Assembly (NCBI RefSeq): GCF_007066085.1
Contig: NZ_CP041405.1
Location: forward strand, 2,852,001-2,916,000
DNA from: Paenibacillus thiaminolyticus
GTDB lineage: Bacteria > Bacillota > Bacilli > Paenibacillales > Paenibacillaceae
Reading direction: 5' to 3'
Length of the DNA stretch: 64,000 bases
The notes under the pieces were generated by a model. It had not been told where the DNA came from. It saw only the letters and a program-made list of their open reading frames with translations, and searched no databases. The position numbers and the translations under genes were made by a program. Below are positions 25,497 through 34,442 of the stretch, in pieces. Position 1 is the first letter of the stretch, and the number at the start of each line of letters is the position of its first letter.

Positions 25497-27293
25497 ATGT
25501 ATTCTTTTTCAAATATTTGGCGCGGTTCCGGGTTTGCCCTTCTTTATATTTGGAGATTGAACAAACCCTATTTTTACGTGTCCATTACGCTTCATCTCGC
25601 GCTAGGCTTATTGCCTCTGCTGAGCGTATGGACGATGCAAGAACTCGTGAACGAGGTTATTTTAATCGCTCAACCCGGACATGGATTTGCCACAGCGTTA
25701 TCGATTTTAAGCTTCCAAATGGTCATCATTCTGTCTGCCTATATTCTTCAATTTTTCTCTCAATTAAATGATCAAAAACTTGAAAATCTGCTCGGACTGG
25801 TGCTCAAAAAACAAATATTCCGGAAAATTATGAATCTGCCATACTCCACCTTTGAGGACCCGTCTTTCTATGATCAGAACCAGCGAATTATCAATAGCCA
25901 CTTCCAAATCGTGTCGATGGTTAAGGCCATCATGTCTTTAGGAAGCACCATTATCACGGTTGTGTCGTTGGTGGGCTACATTACCCATATCCATTGGGGA
26001 TTGCTTGTCATTATCTTTCTATTTTCGATTCCGATCCTGATGATTCATATCCGTTTTGGCAATAAAAGATATGCGCTCACTCGATTTCTGACTCCCTACC
26101 ACAGAAGAGAAATGTACATATCCGATCTCCTAAGCCAACGAGATTCCTTGAAAGAAATTCGCCTCTTTGGACTGGGCTCGCATCTGATCGAAAAATGGTC
26201 TTCATTCTATAAGCGGAGCGCGCAAGAAAAATACAGTTTATCCAAAAATCAAGGCATATGGGAGCTTGCCGGCAGCATGCTGCTCACGTTGACCTATATT
26301 GTGTCCGGTATTCTCATTATCCTGCTGATCTCGGCCAAGAGGATAGAAATAGGGGCGTTCGTGGCGGCCCTGCAATCGATTCAAAATATTCAGTCCAGCT
26401 TGACCGAAATTTCCGCTTCACTATCCAATATCTATGAAATCAGTTTGTATATCGAGGATTTCAAATCTTTTCAACAAAAAAAGGAGCTGACAAGTTCACC
26501 TTCTCAAATCAAATGCGGCGCCATCAACCAGATCAGCGTACAAAATCTCACGTTTACTTATCCAAATCAAATAGAACCGACCCTCAAAAATATTCATCTG
26601 TCTATTAAAAAAGGACAAAAGATAGTCATCATCGGAGAAAACGGCTCCGGCAAGACCTCGCTGATCAAATGCATACTAGGTCTGTATGATACGGGAGAAA
26701 ATACGATATGCGTCAACCAAATTCCTCTACACAACTATGATATCGCATCCTACCATCAACGGATTGCCGCTTTATTTCAGGATTTCATTGAATATGAATT
26801 CAGCGCCCGGGAGAATATCGGCTTTGGCAATCTGAACAACCCAAGTAAGCCCGAAGTGATTGCTGCCGCCAAAAAAACGAAAATTCATGAGCACATATCC
26901 AAGCTGCCTGAGCATTATGAGTCACTGCTAGGACGTCATTTTGAAGGAGGGCATGAATTATCCGGGGGGCAATGGCAAAAGCTGGCCTTATCCAGAGCTC
27001 TATTCAAAAATAGCGATGTAATCATTCTTGACGAGCCTACCTCATCCATGGACCCGGAATCGGAACTCGATATTATTCATGAATTATTTCAAGGGAACGA
27101 TGACAAAGCGGTGCTTATCATTACGCATCGTCTTGGCGTCGCCGTGCAGGCGGACTATATTTTGGTGATGAAGGAAGGCCGCATCGTCGAGGAAGGCACT
27201 CATCAGGAGCTTTTGCGCCAACAGGGCGAATACCATCGTTTATATCGCGCGCAAACCAAAATTTATAATCAGGAAAGCGGGGTTTTCGTCTAA
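25497..27293 (+). CDS. ABC exporter with fused membrane and ATPase domains
   Basis: Half-transporter of 598 residues: a six-helix membrane domain (about 1-320) and an ATPase with Walker A (IGENGSGKTS), signature LSGGQWQKLALSRAL, Walker B (VIILDEPTSSMD) and H-loop (LIITHRLG). There is no N-terminal C39 peptidase domain, so any leader must be cut elsewhere. The layout resembles NisT/McjD-like exporters of ribosomal peptides. ATG 25497 follows GGCGAGG. It is first in a tight operon with MauE- and MauD-like genes and is the likely exporter of the Cys-rich peptide at 28559. Confidence 0.9.
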   Translation: MYSFSNIWRGSGFALLYIWRLNKPYFYVSITLHLALGLLPLLSVWTMQELVNEVILIAQPGHGFATALSILSFQMVIILSAYILQFFSQLNDQKLENLLGLVLKKQIFRKIMNLPYSTFEDPSFYDQNQRIINSHFQIVSMVKAIMSLGSTIITVVSLVGYITHIHWGLLVIIFLFSIPILMIHIRFGNKRYALTRFLTPYHRREMYISDLLSQRDSLKEIRLFGLGSHLIEKWSSFYKRSAQEKYSLSKNQGIWELAGSMLLTLTYIVSGILIILLISAKRIEIGAFVAALQSIQNIQSSLTEISASLSNIYEISLYIEDFKSFQQKKELTSSPSQIKCGAINQISVQNLTFTYPNQIEPTLKNIHLSIKKGQKIVIIGENGSGKTSLIKCILGLYDTGENTICVNQIPLHNYDIASYHQRIAALFQDFIEYEFSARENIGFGNLNNPSKPEVIAAAKKTKIHEHISKLPEHYESLLGRHFEGGHELSGGQWQKLALSRALFKNSDVIILDEPTSSMDPESELDIIHELFQGNDDKAVLIITHRLGVAVQADYILVMKEGRIVEEGTHQELLRQQGEYHRLYRAQTKIYNQESGVFV

Positions 27294-27295
27294 AC

Positions 27296-27835
27296 ATGGC
27301 TCTCGTTGTTATGTTCCAAAATGTGCTTGCCTTTTTGTTTGTTTCCACCTTTTTACATAAGACACTGAACTACCGCGAACATATTCGCATCATGAATGCT
27401 TATCACCTTGTGCCAGCCCGATTTATCGTTCCGTCTTTTATATTATTTGCCGCGGCCGAGCTTGCGATAGGCCTCACGCTTCTCTTGTCCGGGATCACGC
27501 TGTATCATGTGGTGTCCATAGGTTCACTGCTAAGTATTTATACCTTTGCAATCGGTTTCAATTTGATGCGAGGGCATCGGCATATAGATTGCGGATGTGG
27601 CGGGATTCTTGAAAATGAACAGCTGAGCTGGGGATTAGTGCTTCGTAATCTTCTTCTCGGTTTTTCGGTTGCAGGTATATGGAAATCCCAATCATTGTAC
27701 ATAGTCGAGATTGCGCTTATCCATAAACTTGAGCTGGTCATGCTCTCGCTCATCCTTTTTTCGTTGCTCTGTCTGTTCAAGGAATTATTCAACATCCGGA
27801 AAAAACTTGTTCGCCTCATGAAGATGTTTATCTAA
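27296..27835 (+). CDS. MauE/DoxX-like redox-associated membrane protein
   Basis: Integral membrane protein of 179 residues with four to five hydrophobic helices. The Cys-rich loop DCGCGG (about residue 99) is the hallmark of MauE-type proteins, which together with MauD handle disulfide formation during maturation of Cys-rich exported proteins. It begins 2 bp after the ABC exporter stop, so it is coupled to it. No methylamine dehydrogenase genes are present, which points to a different substrate. Confidence 0.8.
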   Translation: MALVVMFQNVLAFLFVSTFLHKTLNYREHIRIMNAYHLVPARFIVPSFILFAAAELAIGLTLLLSGITLYHVVSIGSLLSIYTFAIGFNLMRGHRHIDCGCGGILENEQLSWGLVLRNLLLGFSVAGIWKSQSLYIVEIALIHKLELVMLSLILFSLLCLFKELFNIRKKLVRLMKMFI

Positions 27836-27859
27836 AAACCAACGAGGAAGGAGATTCGA

Positions 27860-28438
27860 ATGACCGATTTTATCCTTATCATCACTTTAGTGCTGGTGCT
27901 CATCCAGTTGCTGCTTATATTCATGCTGGCAAGGCTCATTGGCCAATTTCTTGCGAAAATAAAAAGCGTGGGCGGGATTTCGTTAACCGAGCTTCAAATC
28001 GGAGAGCAAGTTCCGCTTTTTCGGGAGTGGGGCTCACAGGGGCGCAAAGTGATTCTAAGGGAATTGTTGAGCCACAGAAAAGTGCTGCTTCTCTTTATCA
28101 GTACGACATGCCAAACCTGCAAAAGCATATTGCCCGACTTACAAAGAGTGGTTGAAAATTGGGATATACATATCGTCGTTATCAATACGGATAAGCAATC
28201 CAATGACGAAGAGATCGGGGCGATGCTCCCTTCCGGCATCGATTATATTCGTTCTGTGGACATTATGGACGCTTATGGGGTAAGCAAAGTTCCCTATGCT
28301 TTTCTAGTGAACCAAAACGGAATCCTAGAATCCCATCATTCGTTAATGAGTGCGAACATGCTGTGGAATATGCTAGAGAACGAAACGGCACGTTCCAATG
28401 ACCAGGTCCCAAGCCCCTTATCGGTTATGAATGAGTAG
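27860..28438 (+). CDS. MauD-like membrane-anchored thioredoxin-fold protein
   Basis: Protein of 192 residues with an N-terminal membrane helix (about 4-26) and a thioredoxin-like domain. The redox motif is CQTC in FISTTCQTCKSILPDL, and the cis-Pro loop is in GVSKVPYAFLVN. MauD homologues deliver oxidising or isomerising equivalents to exported substrates. GAAGGAGATTCG precedes the ATG. With the MauE-like protein and the divergent CPYC protein it forms a three-part redox set. Confidence 0.82.
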   Translation: MTDFILIITLVLVLIQLLLIFMLARLIGQFLAKIKSVGGISLTELQIGEQVPLFREWGSQGRKVILRELLSHRKVLLLFISTTCQTCKSILPDLQRVVENWDIHIVVINTDKQSNDEEIGAMLPSGIDYIRSVDIMDAYGVSKVPYAFLVNQNGILESHHSLMSANMLWNMLENETARSNDQVPSPLSVMNE

Positions 28439-28472
28439 GGTTAGCGTGGTAAGAAAAACGGCAACAGAAAGA

Positions 28473-28506
28473 AGCGATTGTCCATCTTGGCAGAGGCCAA
28501 ATCGCT
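28473..28506 (+). terminator. Hairpin between the MauD-like gene and the convergent peptide gene
   Basis: AGCGATT ... AATCGCT (28473-28479, 28500-28506) with an inner TTGGC-agag-GCCAA stem. On the minus strand a T-rich stretch follows. It may end both convergent transcripts. Confidence 0.4.
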
Positions 28507-28558
28507 TCCCTGGTTCATCCATTTTATTCTGGCGAATCTGGCGAAAATAGGCTTGTTC

Positions 28559-28750
28559 CTAGCAGCCGCATCTTACTTTTGTCGGCCTTGTACACTCTTC
28601 TCCCGTATCACGATCAACATAGTACTCCCAGGAGGACACTTTTTGCATAATGCACAGGGCGTCGGAGCGGCAGGAGACAACTCTGCGCGTTAAGATGCAG
28701 CGTGCGGCAGCAGGCTGGAATCCTGTCAACTTGCTCAAGAAATTTCTCAC
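28559..28750 (-). CDS. 63-residue Cys-rich peptide, candidate precursor of a disulfide-bonded product
   Basis: Small protein with six Cys at positions 18, 27, 33, 53, 61 and 63. It has a charged/amphipathic N-terminus (MRNFLSKLTGFQPAAA) without Sec-type hydrophobic core, and the C-terminus ends RCGC. The GTG at 28750 has GGAGG 8 bases upstream; ATGs at 28765 and 28756 are in frame but poorly spaced. A sigma-A-like promoter lies at 28789-28817. The six Cys fit three disulfides, and the neighbours are precisely an exporter and three thiol-disulfide proteins. A bacteriocin or signalling peptide is inferred; the mature end is unknown, although AAAR at 14-17 could be a processing region. I recognise no known family. 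Confidence 0.65.
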   Translation of the reverse strand: MRNFLSKLTGFQPAAARCILTRRVVSCRSDALCIMQKVSSWEYYVDRDTGEECTRPTKVRCGC

Positions 28751-28788
28751 TCTCATTACCTCCATTACTAATATTTTATTTCATACAC

Positions 28789-28817
28789 ATTATATACCTT
28801 TTATATTATAAAATCCA
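28789..28817 (-). promoter_or_regulatory. Promoter of the Cys-rich peptide gene
   Basis: Minus strand: -10 TATAAT (28794-28789) and -35 TGGATT (28817-28812) with 17-bp spacing in a very AT-rich stretch, about 40 bp before the start codon. Confidence 0.5.
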
Positions 28818-28869
28818 TATTTGGTTTTATTATCAAGCATGAGGCACCCAATGCTGGACGTAAGGTAAA

Positions 28870-28896
28870 AGAAGACCCATCCGCGATGGGTCTTCT
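28870..28896 (-). terminator. Terminator of the ectoine operon
   Basis: Perfect 12-bp stem AGAAGACCCATC / GATGGGTCTTCT with a 3-base loop, followed on the minus strand by CTTTTACC and on the plus strand by CTCTTTT; probably bidirectional. It lies 23 bp after ectD. Confidence 0.85.
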
Positions 28897-28918
28897 CTCT
28901 TTTGATCACTGTCTTCTG

Positions 28919-29830
28919 CTAGGATGAACGGGCCGCAATAAAGTCAGGTCTTGGCGGCTTGCCTGAGTACGGCGGTTCAAGCGGATTCTCGACACTGTTA
29001 TAGACGATGAATACATTGCTGCGCGGGAACGGCGTAATATTGCTGTTCGAGCCATGCATCACATTGCAGTCGAACAATAGAATGGAGCCGGCCTTGCCCG
29101 TAGGCGCCACAATGCCGCCTTGATTGGCCAGATAGATGAGACTCTCCTGATCGGGAATGCCGTATTCCTGGCGGCGCAGCGATGACTTATAATGATCGTC
29201 CGGCGTGGCCCCGATACAAGAGACGAACATGCGGTGCGATCCGGGGATGACCATTAACGGACCGTTGTTCGCATTGTTCTCTTCCAGCGCAATGGAGCAG
29301 CTCAATGCCCTCATGCGCGGCATGCCGTCTTCCACATGCCATGTCTCGAAGTCGGAATGCCAGTAGAACTCTTTGCCTGTAAAGCCTTGCTTGAAATTAA
29401 TGCGCGATTGATGCACATAGACTTGGCTGCCGAGAATCTGCTGCACGATCGGCAGGATTCTCGGGTGGTTCGCCAGCTGCCGGAATAGGCCCTCCCGATG
29501 CACGGCAAAAATCGAGCGTATCTCGTCGCTGCCCGGCTCCCGAATCACTTCCGGCTTCGCGCTGTCCTTATGATCCTGGAACAAGCGGAGCAGCTCCCGC
29601 CTCCATACCTGCACTTCTTCCTCGCTGAAGAACGAATCGAGGAACAAGTATCCGTCCGCTTCGTAAGAAGCAAGCTGATCGGCTGTTATCTCCGTCTGCC
29701 CGATCGTATGGTTGTAGACAACCGGATCAGGGCGCTTTAACAATAAGGTCTCCGTATTCACTCTGGACGGATACATATCCGGCGTTCTTGCAGCCTCCTG
29801 CGCTTGGCTTTGTCCTCTCAATATGATCAT
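28919..29830 (-). CDS. ectD: Ectoine 5-hydroxylase
   Basis: Fe(II)/2-oxoglutarate dioxygenase converting ectoine to 5-hydroxyectoine, 303 residues. The iron triad is His and Asp in FYWHSDFETWHV and His in NVMHGSNSN. The EctD signature is in the same stretch, and the oxoglutarate-binding Arg is in FPRSNVFIVYN. The conserved N-terminal MYPSR motif is at residue 19, so the true start may be internal (29776); the ATG at 29830 has AAGGAG only one base away, which makes the start uncertain. Last gene of the ehu-ect operon; its presence shows the organism makes hydroxyectoine. Confidence 0.93.
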   Translation of the reverse strand: MIILRGQSQAQEAARTPDMYPSRVNTETLLLKRPDPVVYNHTIGQTEITADQLASYEADGYLFLDSFFSEEEVQVWRRELLRLFQDHKDSAKPEVIREPGSDEIRSIFAVHREGLFRQLANHPRILPIVQQILGSQVYVHQSRINFKQGFTGKEFYWHSDFETWHVEDGMPRMRALSCSIALEENNANNGPLMVIPGSHRMFVSCIGATPDDHYKSSLRRQEYGIPDQESLIYLANQGGIVAPTGKAGSILLFDCNVMHGSNSNITPFPRSNVFIVYNSVENPLEPPYSGKPPRPDFIAARSS

Positions 29831-29918
29831 GCTCCTTCCGTGAAAAAGTATGGCGGTTCGCGTTCCCGCTTTTTACGTCAGTCGTCATACCCTTGTCTTC
29901 GTCCGCCTGCACCCGCGC

Positions 29919-30302
29919 TTAGACTTCTAACGGATATGTGCCTTCCGCATCATGCACCTCATTGCCCGTGCAAGGCGGGTTGAATACGCACAGCATGCGC
30001 ATCTGGCTTTTCCCTCTCAGCAGATGCTTCTCATGACCATCGAGCACATATAACGTCCCCGGTTGAATCGGATAGACAACTCCGCTCTCGACGACCTCGA
30101 TTTCCCCTTCACCTTCGATGCAGTAGACTGCCTCCACATGATGTTTGTACCAGATTTCGGTCTCCGTGCCTGCCTTGATCAGCGTATCATGCAAGGAAAA
30201 ACCGACTCCGTCCTTCTTCAGCAGCAATCTGCGGCTGTTCCATGTCTCTGCCTTCACATCATGTTCCGTGCCAAGAATATCAGACAATTGCTTGACGATC
30301 AT
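29919..30302 (-). CDS. ectC: Ectoine synthase
   Basis: Cyclises N-gamma-acetyl-diaminobutyrate to ectoine. 127 residues, cupin fold, normal length. Typical elements are MIVKQLSDILGTEHDV, WNSRRLLLKKDGVGFSLHDT, TEIWYKHHVEAVYCIEGEGE (metal-binding region) and YVLDGHEKHLLRG. Encoded between ectB and ectD in the usual order. Confidence 0.95.
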   Translation of the reverse strand: MIVKQLSDILGTEHDVKAETWNSRRLLLKKDGVGFSLHDTLIKAGTETEIWYKHHVEAVYCIEGEGEIEVVESGVVYPIQPGTLYVLDGHEKHLLRGKSQMRMLCVFNPPCTGNEVHDAEGTYPLEV

Positions 30303-30416
30303 CGTAGATTCCTCCTATTTGTTCGTGTTCTCCTTAATTTCGCGTTCCCCACAATATCGTGTTCTCAACAATATCGTGTTCTCCAACATTTCACCGTGTG
30401 CCGATATGACGGCATG

Positions 30417-31700
30417 CTACAGCTCTTCCGCCATTTCCTTCATGCATGTTCGCAAAATATCCAAGCCTGCAAGCAGACCCGTGTCATCGATCGTGAGCGG
30501 CGGCATAATCTTCGCCACTTCGCTGTCTGTACCCGATGTCTCCATGATGAGCCCCTTCGCGAAGGCTCTGGCGCAGAGCCGCTCCGCCATGCCCGGGATG
30601 CCGAAGGCAATCCCCTGCATCAATCCTCGGCCTCTCGCCGTTCCTTGTAGTTCAGGATATTGTGCGACTAGCTCTTCCAAGCAAGAGCGAATCATCTTTC
30701 CTTTGGCCATAATTGCTTGCGTAAAGCGTTCATCATTCCAATAATCGAGTGCCTCAGCCGCGGTGATGAATGCCAAATTATTGCCCCTGAACGTGCCGTT
30801 GTGCTCGCCAGGCTCCCAAATATCCAAATCGGGGCGGATTAACGTAAGCGCCATCGGCAGTCCATATCCGCCGATCGATTTGGACAGACAGACGATGTCC
30901 GGCGTAATGCCCGCCCGCTCGAAGCTGAAGAAGGTCCCTGTGCGGCCGCATCCCATCTGCACATCGTCCACGATGAGCACAATCTCGTGGCTGCGGCACA
31001 CCCGCTCCAGCCGCTGCAGCCATTCATTGCTCGCCTCGTTAATCCCGCCTTCACCCTGAATGGTCTCGACGATGATGGCGGCCGGCCGCGACACCCCGCT
31101 GCCGCTGTCATTCATATAGCATTCCATATAATCGAGCGTATCGATATCCGATCCCAGATACCCGTCATACGGCATCGTGACCGTGTGATGAAGCGGTATG
31201 CCCGCCCCTTGCCGCTTGAACTTGTTGCCCGTGACGGATAAGGCGCCCAGCGTCATGCCGTGAAAGGCGTTCGTGAAGCTGAAGACGGTTGATCTCCCCG
31301 TTACCTTGCGCGCCAGCTTCAAGGCGCTCTCCACCGTGTTCGCGCCTGTCGGCCCGGGGAACATCACCTTGTAAGCCAATCCTCGCGGCTCCAAGATGAC
31401 CCGATGGAATTTCTTCAGAAATTGTTCCTTCGCCTTCGTGGCCATGTCCAAGCTATGCGTGACGCCGTCTTGCTGAATATAGTCCAGCAGCTTCCGCTTC
31501 ATCGTCCGATTGTTATGCCCGTAGTTGAGTGCGCCGGCTCCGGCGAAGAAATCGATATACTCCCGATTGTCCGCATCCCACAGCTTATAGCCTTGCGCCT
31601 TCGTAAATACGGTCGGGAACGACCTGCAGTAGCTTCGAACCTCGGACTCCAACGATTCGAATACTTGCAACGATGTTGTTCTTCCATCCAATACCTTCAT
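30417..31700 (-). CDS. ectB: Diaminobutyrate-2-oxoglutarate aminotransferase
   Basis: PLP-dependent class III aminotransferase making L-2,4-diaminobutyrate from aspartate semialdehyde, 427 residues. PLP-binding features: [31 protein letters not shown], and the Schiff-base Lys in [14 protein letters not shown]. Start overlaps the ectA stop (ATGA), so translation is coupled. Confidence 0.95.
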   Translation of the reverse strand: MKVLDGRTTSLQVFESLESEVRSYCRSFPTVFTKAQGYKLWDADNREYIDFFAGAGALNYGHNNRTMKRKLLDYIQQDGVTHSLDMATKAKEQFLKKFHRVILEPRGLAYKVMFPGPTGANTVESALKLARKVTGRSTVFSFTNAFHGMTLGALSVTGNKFKRQGAGIPLHHTVTMPYDGYLGSDIDTLDYMECYMNDSGSGVSRPAAIIVETIQGEGGINEASNEWLQRLERVCRSHEIVLIVDDVQMGCGRTGTFFSFERAGITPDIVCLSKSIGGYGLPMALTLIRPDLDIWEPGEHNGTFRGNNLAFITAAEALDYWNDERFTQAIMAKGKMIRSCLEELVAQYPELQGTARGRGLMQGIAFGIPGMAERLCARAFAKGLIMETSGTDSEVAKIMPPLTIDDTGLLAGLDILRTCMKEMAEEL

Positions 31701-32242
31701 GTCACCGTCTCCATTCTATCGTGTATATTGTGGCGCAATGGCCCTATGCGGATCAGCTTCTCGGTCTCATGCGCTCCTTCCGGAAATAGCTGAGAGGAGA
31801 ACCCCTCCTTCGTCACGAGCGCGCTCTTCCATGTCTTCGCCATCTTGGCGAACAGGCGCTGGGATGCCTTGTTGCTTGGCGCGATCGTCGTCTCCATGTA
31901 TCGCACCCGATCCCGGCATGCCGCCTCGTACAATGTGCGCAGCAGCGCTTCGGCGATCCCTCGGCCTCGATAGCCCGCACGCACCGCGATTTGCCAGACG
32001 AACACCGTGTCCGGCATCTCCGGCGGCCGAAGCGCGGATACGAAGCCGATAATATTCCGATTGTGCTCAGCCACGATGCAGGTGTCGGCGAAATATTCGC
32101 ACAGCATGATATAACAATAGGCCGAGTTGACATCGAGCGTGCCGCTCTCTGTCACCAGCTTCCATATGTCCGTTCCATCGCCATTCCGCGCGTTGCGGAT
32201 CGTGCAGGGCAAGGATTGCGTGACGTTGACATCCATGCTCAT
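31697..32242 (-). CDS. ectA: Diaminobutyrate acetyltransferase
   Basis: GNAT-family enzyme acetylating the gamma-amino group of diaminobutyrate, 181 residues. The acetyl-CoA motif is [15 protein letters not shown], and the N-terminal [20 protein letters not shown] with [19 protein letters not shown] is typical of EctA. ATG at 32242 overlaps the ehuA stop (ATGA) behind AGAGGGGGG; the longer frame to 32296 is antisense to no purpose. Confidence 0.94.
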   Translation of the reverse strand: MSMDVNVTQSLPCTIRNARNGDGTDIWKLVTESGTLDVNSAYCYIMLCEYFADTCIVAEHNRNIIGFVSALRPPEMPDTVFVWQIAVRAGYRGRGIAEALLRTLYEAACRDRVRYMETTIAPSNKASQRLFAKMAKTWKSALVTKEGFSSQLFPEGAHETEKLIRIGPLRHNIHDRMETVT

Positions 32243-33105
32243 CGTCCCCCCTCTTCTGCAGATGGTGAAGCTTGCTGAACTCCTCCCATATACCACGTCT
32301 GCCTGAACCGGCTCAAAAAGGCTTGCAGGCGCGGGCTTTGCGGGTTCTCGAATATGTGCTCCGGCGTTCCCTGTTCGACGATGGAGCCGCCATCTGTAAA
32401 CAGGATCCGATCGGCAATCTCCCTGGCAAAATCCATTTCATGCGTGATGAGCATCATCGCCATGTCGCCTTCGGCTGCCAAGTCCTTGATGACCGTAAGC
32501 ACCTCGCCGACCAGCTCCGGATCGAGCGCGGAGGTCGCTTCGTCGAAGAGCATCACCTTCGGACGCATGACTACGGCTCTGGCAATGGCCACGCGCTGCT
32601 TCTGCCCGCCGGACAAGCGTGCAGGGTATTCCTTCACCTTGTCTTCCAGTCCAACCTTAGCCAGCATCTCCATAGCGCGCGCTTCGGCTTCCTGCTTGTT
32701 CCATCCCAACACGTGCACCGGCGCTTCCGTCACATTGCGCAAAATGGTCATATGCGGAAAAAGGTGAAAGTGCTGAAAGACCATGCCGATCTTGCTGCGT
32801 ACGTTGTGCAGATGTTTTTCCTTCGCCGCTACAAGCTTGCCCTTCACTTCTTGGTGCCATAGCCACTCCCCGTCGACTTGAATCGTTCCCGAGGTGGGCC
32901 GCTCCAATGTCATGAGAATGCGGGCCAACGTCGTCTTGCCGGATCCGCTCGGGCCGATGACGGCAACCTTTTCCCCCGGATAAATGGATAGATTGATATC
33001 TTGCAGCACCCTCACAGAACCGTACGACTTGCATATATTCCGATACATGACGATCGGATCGTGTGCCGCTTGCGAGGCCAGCGGCCTGCATTGGACGCTC
33101 TCCAT
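32239..33105 (-). CDS. ehuA: Ectoine/hydroxyectoine ABC transporter ATPase
   Basis: Polar-amino-acid-type ABC ATPase, 288 residues. Walker [11 protein letters not shown]-loop [14 protein letters not shown], signature [14 protein letters not shown], Walker [14 protein letters not shown]-loop [10 protein letters not shown]. The start is set at ATG 33105 behind AGGGGGGAG; the frame to 33159 overlaps ehuD and lacks family character. Energises import of ectoines through EhuC/EhuD. The name rests on the linked ect genes and the four-gene order. Confidence 0.88.
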   Translation of the reverse strand: MESVQCRPLASQAAHDPIVMYRNICKSYGSVRVLQDINLSIYPGEKVAVIGPSGSGKTTLARILMTLERPTSGTIQVDGEWLWHQEVKGKLVAAKEKHLHNVRSKIGMVFQHFHLFPHMTILRNVTEAPVHVLGWNKQEAEARAMEMLAKVGLEDKVKEYPARLSGGQKQRVAIARAVVMRPKVMLFDEATSALDPELVGEVLTVIKDLAAEGDMAMMLITHEMDFAREIADRILFTDGGSIVEQGTPEHIFENPQSPRLQAFLSRFRQTWYMGGVQQASPSAEEGGR

Positions 33106-33121
33106 CTTCGCTCTCCCCCCC

Positions 33122-33772
33122 TTATTTGGACTGAAATCTCTTCTCCAATCTGCTGACAAGCAGAGAGGAAGGATAACTAAGCAGCAGAAATAATAACCCG
33201 ACCATCGTAAAGGCTTCCAGATAGCGGAATGAGCCTGAACCTATCGCTTTGGCCGTTTGCAGCAATTCGACAAGCGTGATCGCCGATAAGACGGGAGTTT
33301 CCTTGAACATCGTAATCAAATAGTTGCCCATGACGGGAATGATTGGCGGTATCGCCTGGGGAAGGATGATGTTCGTCCATGAATGCCGCCTGCCGAAGTT
33401 AAGCGCCTTAGCCGCTTCCCATTGACCGGCGGGCACCGCCTCAATCCCCGATCGAAATACTTCGGATAGATAAGCGCTATAATGCAAGCCCAATCCGATG
33501 ACTCCGGTGACAAACGGAGAAAATGAGATACCGTAAAGCGGTAATGCATAAAAGAGTACGAACAACTGAACGAGCAGCGGAGTGCTGCGGATGAATTCCA
33601 TCCACGCATTCGCAAGCACAGATACGGCTCGATATCGGGATCGGCGAGCAAGCGCCAATGGCAACCCAAGCATGCATGCCGCCGCAAATCCGAGCAGTGT
33701 CGCTCCGATCGTAATCGGGAGCACCTGCAGCAGCTGAGGGAGAATCTCCAATGCGTAGTCCCAACTCCACAT
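33122..33772 (-). CDS. ehuD: Ectoine/hydroxyectoine ABC transporter permease EhuD
   Basis: Membrane permease of the His/Glu/Gln (HisM/GlnP) family, 216 residues with five helices. The EAA loop is [20 protein letters not shown] and the C-terminal part is [20 protein letters not shown]. It pairs with the preceding permease. EhuC and EhuD labels follow order by analogy to the described ehuABCD locus and could be swapped. Confidence 0.85.
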   Translation of the reverse strand: MWSWDYALEILPQLLQVLPITIGATLLGFAAACMLGLPLALARRSRYRAVSVLANAWMEFIRSTPLLVQLFVLFYALPLYGISFSPFVTGVIGLGLHYSAYLSEVFRSGIEAVPAGQWEAAKALNFGRRHSWTNIILPQAIPPIIPVMGNYLITMFKETPVLSAITLVELLQTAKAIGSGSFRYLEAFTMVGLLFLLLSYPSSLLVSRLEKRFQSK

Positions 33773-33775
33773 ACG

Positions 33776-34438
33776 CTACACCCTCCCCTTCACGGCCCTG
33801 CGCTCCACCCATCGAATGCCGAGCGTCAAGGAGTAGGCCATGATGAAATAAAGCAGGAGCAGTAAGGCAAAAATCTGCGGCGTACTGGAGTTGTCAAAGG
33901 AGCGTAATACCATGCCTTGGTAGGTCAAATCCATCAAGGTGATGAAGTACACAAGCGATGTTCCCTTCAGCAGCTCGATGAGCAGATTGCCGAACGAAGG
34001 CAGCATGAGCGCCATCGCTTGCGGCAATACGATTCTTCGCATCCGCAGCCACGGACTCATATTGAGCGCAACAGCCGCTTCGTACTGCCCCTTGGGCACG
34101 GACAGGATCGACCCCCGCACCACTTCAGAGCCATAAGCGCCGTAGTTCAAGCCAAGCGCGAGCACGGCTGCGGCCATCGCCGACATGCGGATGTCGAGCA
34201 GCATGGGCAGCGCAAAATATAACCAGAACAACTGAACCAGCAAAGAAGTGCCTCGAAAGACCTCTACGTAAACCGCGCTGACAAAGCGGATGATGCGGTA
34301 CTTGGACAGACGAGCCAATCCCGCTATAAAAGCGCAGAAGAAAGCGAGCATCATGGAGAAGCATACAATTTGCAGCGTGACCCACGCTCCTTGCAGCAGC
34401 GCAGGCACATATTCAAGTATTGCGGAAGCGCTCTTCAT
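33776..34438 (-). CDS. ehuC: Ectoine/hydroxyectoine ABC transporter permease EhuC
   Basis: Second permease, 220 residues, five helices, HisQ/GlnP family. The EAA loop is GSILSVPKGQYEAAVALNMS and the conserved C-terminal helix region is FGNLLIELLKGTSLVYFIT. It begins 4 bp after the binding-protein gene ends, so the operon order is ehuB-ehuC-ehuD-ehuA. Confidence 0.85.
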   Translation of the reverse strand: MKSASAILEYVPALLQGAWVTLQIVCFSMMLAFFCAFIAGLARLSKYRIIRFVSAVYVEVFRGTSLLVQLFWLYFALPMLLDIRMSAMAAAVLALGLNYGAYGSEVVRGSILSVPKGQYEAAVALNMSPWLRMRRIVLPQAMALMLPSFGNLLIELLKGTSLVYFITLMDLTYQGMVLRSFDNSSTPQIFALLLLLYFIMAYSLTLGIRWVERRAVKGRV

Positions 34439-34442
34439 GGCT

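Noticed and set aside
27296..28438. Methylamine utilisation (mau) operon
   Set aside because: Only MauE- and MauD-like redox helpers are present; no dehydrogenase subunits or electron acceptor genes.
28478..28693. Hydrophobic plus-strand frame after the MauD-like gene
   Set aside because: Starts at TTG without ribosome site, covers the hairpin and is antisense to the better supported Cys-rich peptide gene.
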